A stretch of 40,645 nt of DNA from a virus, in the IMG/VR virus record IMGVR_UViG_3300017771_000029, positions 1-40,645 of that record; one strand, written 5' to 3'. The translations under genes were made by a program, and so were the position numbers. The notes beneath the pieces were generated by a model, which saw only the letters and a program-made list of their open reading frames with translations, was not told the DNA's origin and made no database searches. Shown here piece after piece: positions 17,717-24,848 of this stretch; position 1 is the stretch's first letter; every line of letters starts with the position of its first letter.

Positions 17717-18610
17717 TCACCACCATTCATCAAGGCTGACCTGTATTTTTCCTGTGCGTATGGCCGTTGTGTCCCAACCCATAGCCTTGAAAATGGGTTC
17801 AGCCTTCTTGATAACCTGTTGTGAATAGAAGGGCCAATCGGGACTACAACCCTTGAAATCCTCGTAAGTTATGCCTGATAAGTATTCAACATCACGCCTT
17901 TCTTGCGTTAAAGGATGCGTATAAAAATCATTTACTCTCTTTACTTTTAAGAAGAGATAAGAGTCATCAAATTTAGCGTCTTTCTTTTCCCAAGCATACA
18001 AAACGCCAGCAATACCTGAGCCAATTGTCGGCTTCTTTCCTTCAAGAGTGGTAAATTGCTTTGTCGGAGTAGCGCACTTTTCACAAACTTTATGCTTTAG
18101 ATGAATGCAATCACGCAAATGATATTGCGTCTTGCATTCGGGGCATTTTACTGTGAAGCGATTTCGCCTTAGACGACTTCTTTTAATAAGAGGAATTATA
18201 CTAATCTCTCCATCAAGAACCATTGAATACTCTCCGTGTAGATACTTTACAATTTCTGCTTGTGTTTTACCTTCAACCCACATTTTAAGAGTCTTAGTTT
18301 GCACTTCTTTTGCGAGTTTTGTTTCGCTAACACGCTTTGCTGTAAATCCAGTCATGCTAAACTTTGGCTTTTCTAACCATTCTCCATCTTCCCAAGATAC
18401 TAGTCCTGCGTTTCTGTTTTTGGTTGTTCCTACACCCAATGCTGAATAATACTTCTCAAACTCAAGAACGACAGGATGATTGTCTAAGCCCATTACATTA
18501 GGAAAATGCTCACGCACTTTTGCTTCAATCTTTTTAATTGATTTTTGTGCTTGTTCCACCGAATCTATCTGCACATAAATAGAATCTGTATGTCCATAAA
18601 CCACTTTCAT
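17717..18610 (-). CDS. polB: DNA polymerase B, C-terminal piece (motif C, thumb, PIP box)
   Basis: ATG at 18610 lies 4 bases after the stop of the preceding tiny gene. It places the first residues as MKVVYGHTDS, so the piece begins at polymerase motif C. The family form is YGDTDS; here the first Asp is His, while the second (Asp9) is kept. Later motifs (KxSMTGFTAKR, region near 83-93) fit the family-B thumb-proximal region. An insertion with Cys156, Cys159, Cys168, Cys176 and Cys179 looks like a zinc ribbon within the thumb. The last residues, QVSLDEWW, form a PCNA-interacting motif. It must pair with the N-terminal piece at 19088-20746 to be active. Confidence 0.85.
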   Translation of the reverse strand: MKVVYGHTDSIYVQIDSVEQAQKSIKKIEAKVREHFPNVMGLDNHPVVLEFEKYYSALGVGTTKNRNAGLVSWEDGEWLEKPKFSMTGFTAKRVSETKLAKEVQTKTLKMWVEGKTQAEIVKYLHGEYSMVLDGEISIIPLIKRSRLRRNRFTVKCPECKTQYHLRDCIHLKHKVCEKCATPTKQFTTLEGKKPTIGSGIAGVLYAWEKKDAKFDDSYLFLKVKRVNDFYTHPLTQERRDVEYLSGITYEDFKGCSPDWPFYSQQVIKKAEPIFKAMGWDTTAIRTGKIQVSLDEWW

Positions 18611-18614
18611 TTTA

Positions 18615-18812
18615 TCACGCTCGGTATGCAAATAACATTCCAACAGGGACACCTGCTAATTTTGCTACTTCTTCTTGTAATTCCATAATTTGATATTTTA
18701 GATTCTTAAGATTTTGTATGTCAAGATACAAAGAATCCATTTCATCAGCAATCTGTTCTTTCATTTTCTTAATTTCTTTTAGTGTTTCAAAATATATTTT
18801 TTCTTCTTTCAT
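18615..18812 (-). CDS. 65-residue coiled-coil protein inside the split polymerase
   Basis: From residue 1 to about 50 it is a continuous charged helix with heptad-like spacing (LKEIKKMKEQIADEMDSL), ending in a short hydrophobic segment (GVPVGMLFAY). No family recognised. Its ATG overlaps the stop of the previous tiny membrane gene (ATGA). Its stop lies 4 bases before the polymerase C-terminal start. It is one of three small genes separating the polymerase halves. Confidence 0.6.
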   Translation of the reverse strand: MKEEKIYFETLKEIKKMKEQIADEMDSLYLDIQNLKNLKYQIMELQEEVAKLAGVPVGMLFAYRA

Positions 18813-18940
18813 AATACCACCACCAGTAAGGTAATAATTGTTGCGATATTGACGACATTCACCATCATCAAAATCTTATTGCTTCTATTAATCATCATCA
18901 ATAATTCCTCAAGCAATTCATTCGTTCTGTCCATCATCAT
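18809..18940 (-). CDS. 43-residue tail-anchored membrane peptide inside the split polymerase
   Basis: The frame starts with three Met codons (18940-18932); which one is used is unclear. The N-terminal half is a helix with acidic residues (DRTNELLEELL) and the last 20 residues are hydrophobic (VNVVNIATIITLLVVVL), a C-terminal membrane anchor. Stop overlaps the next gene by ATGA. Function unknown. Its location between polymerase pieces raises the possibility that it tethers replication to membrane, which is speculation. Confidence 0.45.
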   Translation of the reverse strand: MMMDRTNELLEELLMMINRSNKILMMVNVVNIATIITLLVVVL

Positions 18941-19091
18941 TTTCATTCACGCCCTGTTCAATATCAGTAATGATTGCATTCCGTTTAAGATTGTTCATCA
19001 TTTGAAATATCTCTTTCACTTCTTGCATAGTAATATCCCATGTTTCTTCTGTGTCATAAGACACCTTTACTGTAATGTATTTTGTTTTCAT
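18918..19091 (-). CDS. 57-residue unknown acidic protein inside the split polymerase
   Basis: Translation from the ATG at 19091 gives MKTKYITVKVSYDTEETWDI at the start, two strands, then a helix (MQEVKEIFQMMNNLKRNAI) and an acidic Asn-rich tail. No family recognised. The ATG overlaps the stop of the polymerase N-terminal piece by ATGA, so it would be made by coupled translation with it. Confidence 0.5.
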   Translation of the reverse strand: MKTKYITVKVSYDTEETWDITMQEVKEIFQMMNNLKRNAIITDIEQGVNENDDGQNE

Positions 19092-20746
19092 TCTTCCATC
19101 TCCTTTGCCGCAAATGCCGCTAATCTAATTGCTTCTCTTGCACTTGCAGTAATAGATGCCGCTAAATCAACATCAGCCCAACCAAAGCCTTGAAAAGCAA
19201 CAATGCCATAAAAAGAGGCCATTAATCGCTTTACTGCCATTTGATTGTTATACCACTTTGCATACTCGCCATTGTCCGTTTCTCTTGCCTCTCGCATCAG
19301 TTGTTTATATTCGTTTCGCAACTCCTTCAATTCAAGAACGGCTCTCGGTAGTAGGCCGAGTTTATCTGTTTTGTAATAAAGCATCTGCTCATGCTTTGTT
19401 TCGCTAAAGTCTCTTGGAGTAAGAATATTAACTGCAAATTTAGTAGGTTCTACTGATTTAGTTTCCCAACTAATATTGCGAGCAATCATCATACTAGGAT
19501 ATAGACCAGCAAAATCAAAAGCGGCTACATTCAAATGTAATCCGTTTGTTCCTTCACTTAATGGGTCGTAAATCATCGCACCTTCATATTCTTCTCTTTT
19601 ATCCACTTTGCTTCCTGTTGGTGCTTTCCACCAAGCATTTCGCATAAAGTAAATAGAACCCATATGGCTCGCATAAAAACAAGCATCAAATGGTGCTTTC
19701 AACAATCGTTGAAGAGAAAGGATTGCTTCACTACAAAAGTTAGTTTCATCAATCTCAACCATCAATTCAACATCTCTCAAAGCATATTTGAGATAGGTTT
19801 CTGTATCTTCTAACCAAGCCCTACGATAGAATTCATTGGTATCAGGAAACTTTTCCGATACTAACTTCTTTTTATCAAGAACCGTTTCTCCGATATAATC
19901 AAGAGAAAGAGAAGGTAATGTTCCTCTTTGAGAATCATTCCATTGTCTTTCAAATGCCAAGTCCAAAGAAAGAGTAATTCTCCCACCAATAGGTTGTTCA
20001 ATTGGAGAAAAACCTTTCTCCGAATATTTAAACTCAAAACCATCCTTGACCTTCTTAACACCCTTAACGAAGCCAATTGGAGACATGATACGAGGGTCAA
20101 GACCCACGGCACAACACCGTTCAAACAACTTTGGCAAATCAGCAAAATGACCAAACCAAGCAATTAACATATCTGGGTTTTTAACAATCATTTTCATCAC
20201 AAAATGCTTAATCATATCCTGTTCATTTTTAAAAACAAAATGACGAACTGATTCATTTGATTTATGTTCAGCATATTGTTCTTCTGGGAAACATACCCAT
20301 TGATAATAGGTATGGTCATAGTTATCATAAACAACAATTGTAGTCAATTGGTCGTGATAATCACCCCCTTGTTGCCATTCCATATCCCAATACCATTTAC
20401 GCATTTTGTATTCGGGCATTTCATCTAACTCATCAACACAATACCGAAAATGAAAAGGAACATCGGCTTCATAAGTTTCACCGAACATATCCTTTGCTTT
20501 TCTCAAATCGTGAGAAGTCTCAACGATTACTTTCTTTAATGGCTCGTTGTTAAGATTAACCCAATCACCACGAACATACTCAAATTCCCGACTAATATAT
20601 TTAGTCGGCTTATATTCAAGTGGTTCTGCGCTGTCTTCTTTTACATAAAAATAAGGCCGAAAGGGAACAATCTCATGTTTCTTCTCTCCGTTTTCTCTCC
20701 AAGATTTAAATATCCTATTTCCATCATTCATTCTACTTATTATCAT
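19088..20746 (-). CDS. polB: DNA polymerase B, N-terminal piece (exonuclease, motifs A and B)
   Basis: The 552-residue protein carries the family-B N-terminal and proofreading exonuclease domains and part of the palm and fingers. Exo I is WDMEW (Asp121, Glu123), Exo II includes FADLP (Asp203; the usual Asn before it is not evident), and Exo III is YALRD (Tyr321, Asp325). Motif A is DFAGLYPS (411-418) and motif B is KRLMASFYG (506-514). The protein ends 38 residues later, just where an intact polymerase would run into motif C. No intein residues are visible at the end. The ATG at 20746 lies 6 bases after the PCNA stop, with GGGGTGA as ribosome site. Confidence 0.9.
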   Translation of the reverse strand: MIISRMNDGNRIFKSWRENGEKKHEIVPFRPYFYVKEDSAEPLEYKPTKYISREFEYVRGDWVNLNNEPLKKVIVETSHDLRKAKDMFGETYEADVPFHFRYCVDELDEMPEYKMRKWYWDMEWQQGGDYHDQLTTIVVYDNYDHTYYQWVCFPEEQYAEHKSNESVRHFVFKNEQDMIKHFVMKMIVKNPDMLIAWFGHFADLPKLFERCCAVGLDPRIMSPIGFVKGVKKVKDGFEFKYSEKGFSPIEQPIGGRITLSLDLAFERQWNDSQRGTLPSLSLDYIGETVLDKKKLVSEKFPDTNEFYRRAWLEDTETYLKYALRDVELMVEIDETNFCSEAILSLQRLLKAPFDACFYASHMGSIYFMRNAWWKAPTGSKVDKREEYEGAMIYDPLSEGTNGLHLNVAAFDFAGLYPSMMIARNISWETKSVEPTKFAVNILTPRDFSETKHEQMLYYKTDKLGLLPRAVLELKELRNEYKQLMREARETDNGEYAKWYNNQMAVKRLMASFYGIVAFQGFGWADVDLAASITASAREAIRLAAFAAKEMEE

Positions 20747-20752
20747 TATTAT

Positions 20753-21520
20753 TCACCCCGAAATATGTGGTGCTTTCAACAGTATTCTATCATTTGCTAC
20801 TACTAAAAGAGGAAAGTCATCTTTTAGATAAAAGTTCAACATCTGGTCTTTCTCAAAGAAAGCATAGATTGGTGAACTAAACTCCACCGTAGCAGGTTCT
20901 CCCGTAGGAAAAGCAGGAGTTATCGTTTCTTCATATTTGTTCGTAACATTTTGGCGAGTTGAAACATTCAATACGCCATTATTGAAATCAAACTTATACA
21001 CTCCACTTTTGACTAATTCGCAGGCTTTAATTGCGTCCTGCAATTGTCGTTGTGTAAGAGTAAATGCTCCTTCAAACTTAGATTTACCAAAGTTAAAAAG
21101 AGTCTGCGGCTGAATCTCATATGAGACAGGGTTCAGCATATTTTGGATTCTTGCGATAGAGTCAGCATTCGGATGATTGACTACTAAAGGAATAGAAGCC
21201 TTCTTTGTTCCGCAATTGATGACAATAAAATCACCAACGGAAAAAATAATATCTTCTCCACCAAAGTTTTTCAAATAAGGAATAACAGTTGCGCTATCAA
21301 AACAAACCCTGCCCTGTTCTTCAACAGTAGCATCAATGCTAATTTTAACACAAAAGGTAGCATTCCCATTCCAAATTTCAATGGAAGCAGTATCAGCCAC
21401 TAAATAGGCATAAGTCCCAAAGTTGGTTGAACCGAATCCACTATTGGTTGTTCCTTTACCTCTTACTTGAACGCTTTCTAATGCTTTCTTTAGAGTATCA
21501 CTATCAATTGTGAACTTCAA
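20753..21520 (-). CDS. PCNA-like DNA sliding clamp
   Basis: The 255-residue protein is the right length for PCNA (about 250). It shows the duplicated beta-alpha-beta layout, an N-terminal strand (MKFTIDSDTLKKALESV), a central linker and a C-terminal strand pattern (FPLLVVANDRILLKAP). Overall identity to classical PCNA is not obvious by eye, so a more distant clamp is possible. It would form a trimeric ring that holds the polymerase, whose C-terminal piece ends in a PCNA-binding motif. The start is TTG at 21520: no in-frame ATG precedes it, and GAGGGATTGATT lies upstream. It overlaps the ATPase stop by 4 bases. Confidence 0.8.
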   Translation of the reverse strand: MKFTIDSDTLKKALESVQVRGKGTTNSGFGSTNFGTYAYLVADTASIEIWNGNATFCVKISIDATVEEQGRVCFDSATVIPYLKNFGGEDIIFSVGDFIVINCGTKKASIPLVVNHPNADSIARIQNMLNPVSYEIQPQTLFNFGKSKFEGAFTLTQRQLQDAIKACELVKSGVYKFDFNNGVLNVSTRQNVTNKYEETITPAFPTGEPATVEFSSPIYAFFEKDQMLNFYLKDDFPLLVVANDRILLKAPHISG

Positions 21521-22338
21521 ATCAATCCCTCACGCAATTCAGGCATACCTTCCCAAGAAACTTTTCCGCTACCAACAGTTAATGTTTCCCAAGACTTACC
21601 CACTAGTTCGGTGTTGGTTTTACTGCTGAGTAATTCAGCCTTATACACAACATCGTTCTTTTTGCGTGTTCTTCTCGTCGTAATAATTTGATACAGGTAA
21701 TCACCCCAATTGTGCCAGTTTGGTTTTTGACCAATGACTTCTCCAGTTGCGCCATAATCAGCCTTTGAATGAGTAATGTAGATTTGGTCGCAGTTAAGGT
21801 TCTTACACATCATCAAAAGAGAATAAAATGGAGCGTTTCGCTTGCCCCATTCAAACTTCATCTTTTGTGGCTTTCCAATTTTTGAAGAACCAGTCACATT
21901 TAATGTGCAACAATCAAGCCATTTATCTACGCCGTCAAAAACAAAAAGACAATCTTCTCCTTCTTCAATCTTTGATTTAACAAATAAAACAAAGTCTTCT
22001 GAGTTTGCTTCAGACTTTTGAATATCTAATTCACCATTTTTGTTTCGCACTTCAGGATTCCAAAGTGTAATCCTATCAGTCATTTCATGGTTTTGTCTCC
22101 AAGTTGGTTCGCAACCATCATCCAAATCTAAAACATAAATTTGTTTATTTGGGAAGTCAAGAGCCAAACCGCTTTTAACTGTCTTTGGTTCTCCCCAAAC
22201 ACCACAAATGAGACGGTTGCTACGAGCAAGCCGTCCTTCTGTTTGTTTTGTTAGTTTATCTTTAAATGCAAGAACCCTTGCATTTTGCGCCATTCCTTCA
22301 TCTACTGCTTTTGTATTTTTATTGCTAGTTAATCCCAT
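21517..22338 (-). CDS. RecA-fold ATPase, Sak4/RadA-like recombination protein
   Basis: The 273-residue protein has a P-loop region GEPKTVKSG (residues 49-57), in which the usual Gly before Lys-Ser is Val. Walker B-like strand is CLFVFDGVD. Other features (IYVLDLDDGCEPTW, IYITHSKAD) resemble phage AAA_24/Sak4 single-strand annealing-type ATPases of the RecA superfamily. It would act in recombination or repair of viral DNA, often together with an SSB, and the probable SSB gene lies two genes away. The start follows GGTGATAAC. It shares the N-terminal MGLT(S)N pattern with the AAA+ protein at 26779-27633. Confidence 0.7.
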   Translation of the reverse strand: MGLTSNKNTKAVDEGMAQNARVLAFKDKLTKQTEGRLARSNRLICGVWGEPKTVKSGLALDFPNKQIYVLDLDDGCEPTWRQNHEMTDRITLWNPEVRNKNGELDIQKSEANSEDFVLFVKSKIEEGEDCLFVFDGVDKWLDCCTLNVTGSSKIGKPQKMKFEWGKRNAPFYSLLMMCKNLNCDQIYITHSKADYGATGEVIGQKPNWHNWGDYLYQIITTRRTRKKNDVVYKAELLSSKTNTELVGKSWETLTVGSGKVSWEGMPELREGLI

Positions 22339-22342
22339 GTTA

Positions 22343-22594
22343 TCACCATGCTAATTCATCTATATTAAGGTCTAATTTTTCTCCCTTTACTTCCGACCAA
22401 GTTTGAAGTAAAGTTTTTAGTTCTTCTGCCGATTGACACATATATCTTGTTTCTTTAGAGCCAATGTGCAACTTAGCCAAATACTTGCCCAAGTCTCTTT
22501 CATTTTCACTCCAAGTGATAAAATCTACATCTTTCAAATCAACGAGATAACTTGTTTCTTTAATTAAAAATCTTTCTTTCTTTATATTATCCAT
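22343..22594 (-). CDS. Unknown 83-residue protein
   Basis: No family recognised. It appears to be a small alpha/beta domain: a strand pair (ERFLIKETSYLVDLKDVDFI), an Arg-Asp loop, another strand (AKLHIGSKETRYMC), then a helix (SAEELKTLLQTW). The start has a strong GGAGGGAAAAATATG ribosome site. That site can be sequestered by an upstream hairpin (22602-22617). Lies between the SSB-like and Sak4-like genes. Confidence 0.6.
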   Translation of the reverse strand: MDNIKKERFLIKETSYLVDLKDVDFITWSENERDLGKYLAKLHIGSKETRYMCQSAEELKTLLQTWSEVKGEKLDLNIDELAW

Positions 22595-22601
22595 ATTTTT
22601 C

Positions 22602-22653
22602 CCTCCAAAAGGGGAGGCTTCGCACCTCTATGGCCGTCATTAACGCCAACGAC
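22602..22653 (-). promoter_or_regulatory. Structured leader with competing hairpins before the 83-residue gene
   Basis: On the minus strand three hairpins are visible: GTCGTT/AATGAC (one G-U pair; 22636-22653), GAGG/CCTC (22614-22628) and CCTCC/GGAGG (22602-22617). The last two share bases, so only one can form. The last one would hide the GGAGG ribosome site of the gene starting at 22594. Such mutually exclusive stems can tune translation. At 79 bases this is one of the longest spacers in the minus-strand block. Not energy-tested. Confidence 0.4.
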
Positions 22654-22673
22654 TACACAATGGATGGTTTTAC

Positions 22674-23909
22674 TCAAAACCAGTCAAAGTCCTCTTCAAC
22701 AGGAACAGAAACTTCAACTGCTGAACCATGACGAACTGTGCAGAAAAGACCAGCAACATTGATTGTTGTTGGTTCAACTCCTTCATCGGTGGTTCTTTGA
22801 CTTGTTCGGCCAATCACAATGACAGAAGAACCAATACCAAAGTCAAGAGTCAAATGCTCAGGAATCCAGCAAGTAGTGATACCAGATTCATTAGAATCAT
22901 AATCCATCTCCGCATTCAAATCAGTTAGGTTGATGATTCTGTTTCCGTTCTTTGTTGGAGTCATGTTCATATTGCACACCGTTCCGTCTGTAATAACATA
23001 GCGTTCCTTTGAAGGAAGTGCTTGGCGTTCAATATGTGCTCTATCCATATCAACAAGAGGAACAAGGTGCGATTCAAAGTTTTCTCGCAGACAATCCTCA
23101 AAGTCAAATGTGGACATATCACGATAAAGTTCGTTATCGGGATTCATTTCAGCATTAAGGGAAAGACTGTTGAAAGTCAAGTCCTTAGCACCGTAAATGT
23201 CAGTTCCATTGTCATTAGCAACGCAAAGGAAATGCACCCATTCAAAACTATTTGGTGCAAAATCAACACCGCCTTGATTCTTGTAAGAGAAATAATACGG
23301 CTTCATTTCTCCCGTTCCGATGGAACCAAAGAAAACACCACTTCGTCGCATTTGTTCTGCGGGAAGAGGCTTACCGTAATTGTTGTTTTTACCACCATTC
23401 ATGTAGGTAGCGGTGTTATCCAATGGGATAAAGAAACGACCATCTTCTGTTTCTTCTGCTCCCGAAGGAAGCGTGGAAATGGTCTTTTCGTTGTATTCTC
23501 CATTGTGATAGCGAGAAACAACCCACTTACCAAGGGCATTCTGTGAAGCAATAGCAACAACACCCTGTTCAAGGGCATTATCAGCATCACGCATAAACTC
23601 TTCTTTTGCTTTCATTCTGTTCCAAGCCATCATATCTCTTGGGGCATCTAACGATACAAAGAAACCAAAGGCTGCTTTATAGAAAGAATCATTATCTTTC
23701 TTTTCATCACCATCATTATTCTGTGTTCGCTTTACATTCGCAACAAAGTTTCGCCAAAGACCCTTTGCGATAGGATTTGTTGCTTCAATGCTGTTTTCGG
23801 AACAAATCTCTTCAAACTTGTTCTTCGCTTCTTCAACGCTCAAGCCAATAGCCTGTGCGCCTTTCTCAATTTCTGTTTTCATGTTTTCGTCCATGTTCTT
23901 CACTTCCAT
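22674..23909 (-). CDS. Probable single-stranded DNA-binding protein (OB-fold, acidic tail)
   Basis: The 411-residue protein starts with a helical segment (VEEAKNKFEEIC) and has a long middle with many polar loops. The region about 330-400 looks like an OB fold (SGITTCWIPEHLTLDFGIGSSVIVIG...). It ends in EEDFDWF, an acidic-aromatic tip like the protein-recruiting tails of SSB proteins. It lies between the clamp loader and the Sak4-like ATPase, where an SSB is expected in such operons. No clear RPA zinc finger is seen. Several close ATGs (23909, 23894, 23882) make the start uncertain. It could instead be another structural DNA-binding protein. Confidence 0.5.
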   Translation of the reverse strand: MEVKNMDENMKTEIEKGAQAIGLSVEEAKNKFEEICSENSIEATNPIAKGLWRNFVANVKRTQNNDGDEKKDNDSFYKAAFGFFVSLDAPRDMMAWNRMKAKEEFMRDADNALEQGVVAIASQNALGKWVVSRYHNGEYNEKTISTLPSGAEETEDGRFFIPLDNTATYMNGGKNNNYGKPLPAEQMRRSGVFFGSIGTGEMKPYYFSYKNQGGVDFAPNSFEWVHFLCVANDNGTDIYGAKDLTFNSLSLNAEMNPDNELYRDMSTFDFEDCLRENFESHLVPLVDMDRAHIERQALPSKERYVITDGTVCNMNMTPTKNGNRIINLTDLNAEMDYDSNESGITTCWIPEHLTLDFGIGSSVIVIGRTSQRTTDEGVEPTTINVAGLFCTVRHGSAVEVSVPVEEDFDWF

Positions 23910-23934
23910 ATTTTATTTTTTTCTTTGTTCAAAT

Positions 23935-24843
23935 CTATGATAGTTGGCTTACTAGCCAAGATGCTAAAACCTTTGGAGTCATAGTGGTTGAACGCCATTC
24001 GCTTTCTCCTATGGTTCTTAAAATTTTGAATTTGGTATTACTTTCTAATTCAGTTTGGATAACTGCATCATGTAAGCCAATACAGATTTCACGGATAGTG
24101 AATCCGTTGTGTAAGAAATCATGTATTGTGCTTAATGCGAAGTTATCTTTATTAACAATTTTCATTAACAATTTTTTATATTCATTTAATCCTGCGTCAA
24201 TTTGCGTTTTGAGGGTGGAATTGCTGGCTTTTGCCGCTTGGAGTTCCGTAATCGCCCTCCGCATATCACCATTCATAGCATATATAAAGGAGTCCAATTC
24301 ATCTTGGGAGAATCGGGCTATTTCTTCAGCCTTGAGGATTGAAGTCAATACTTCTAAGACAGCCTCATTAGAGAGAGGCTTAAAATGATAATTTGCACAA
24401 CGGCTTTGTAATGCAAAGATAATCTTATTTCTATCGTTGCAGGTAATAATAAAACGAACATTGTTCGCATACCGTTCCATAATACGCTTTAGTGCGTTTT
24501 GGGCATCGGTTGTCATACCATCCATTTCATCTAATAATACAATTCTAAATGGCGCATCACCTATTGTCCCGCTTTGAGCAATATTTTTAATTGTTGTTCT
24601 CACATTCTCTAATCGTCTATCATCCGAAGCATTCACTTCAACAAAATTATCTTGGAAGGAATCTCCTAAGAGTTCTCTTCCAATAACTAATCCTGCTCCT
24701 GTTTTACCATTTCCGGGATTTCCGTATAATAGAATATTAGGCATATTATTTTCTTCAACCCAACCTCTTGCATCAGATACAAAGTGTTCTTGTCCAATTA
24801 CTTCATTTAATTTCTTTGGTCTATATTTTTCTGTCCATAACAT
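23935..24843 (-). CDS. Replication factor C small subunit (clamp loader)
   Basis: ATG at 24843 is preferred; the GTG at 24852 lies inside the GGTGA that carries the upstream stop. The 302-residue protein is typical RFC small subunit: MLWTEKYRPKKLNEVIGQ start, Walker A GNPGNGKT (41-48), Walker B LLDEMDGM (103-110), sensor region TCNDRNK and the SRC motif QSRC (146-149), then three-helix bundle. It uses ATP to open PCNA and place it on primed DNA. No large RFC subunit is obvious in the window; the AAA+ protein at 26779-27633 may be its partner. Confidence 0.95.
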   Translation of the reverse strand: MLWTEKYRPKKLNEVIGQEHFVSDARGWVEENNMPNILLYGNPGNGKTGAGLVIGRELLGDSFQDNFVEVNASDDRRLENVRTTIKNIAQSGTIGDAPFRIVLLDEMDGMTTDAQNALKRIMERYANNVRFIITCNDRNKIIFALQSRCANYHFKPLSNEAVLEVLTSILKAEEIARFSQDELDSFIYAMNGDMRRAITELQAAKASNSTLKTQIDAGLNEYKKLLMKIVNKDNFALSTIHDFLHNGFTIREICIGLHDAVIQTELESNTKFKILRTIGESEWRSTTMTPKVLASWLVSQLS

Positions 24844-24848
24844 TATTT

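Noticed and set aside
18611-19087. An intein or homing endonuclease splitting the polymerase gene
   Set aside because: The N-terminal piece ends without intein residues, the C-terminal piece starts directly at motif C, and the gap codes only three tiny proteins with no endonuclease motif.
23022-23546. 174-codon open frame on the plus strand opposite the SSB-like gene
   Set aside because: It runs antisense to a well-supported coding frame and shows no recognisable protein pattern or ribosome site.
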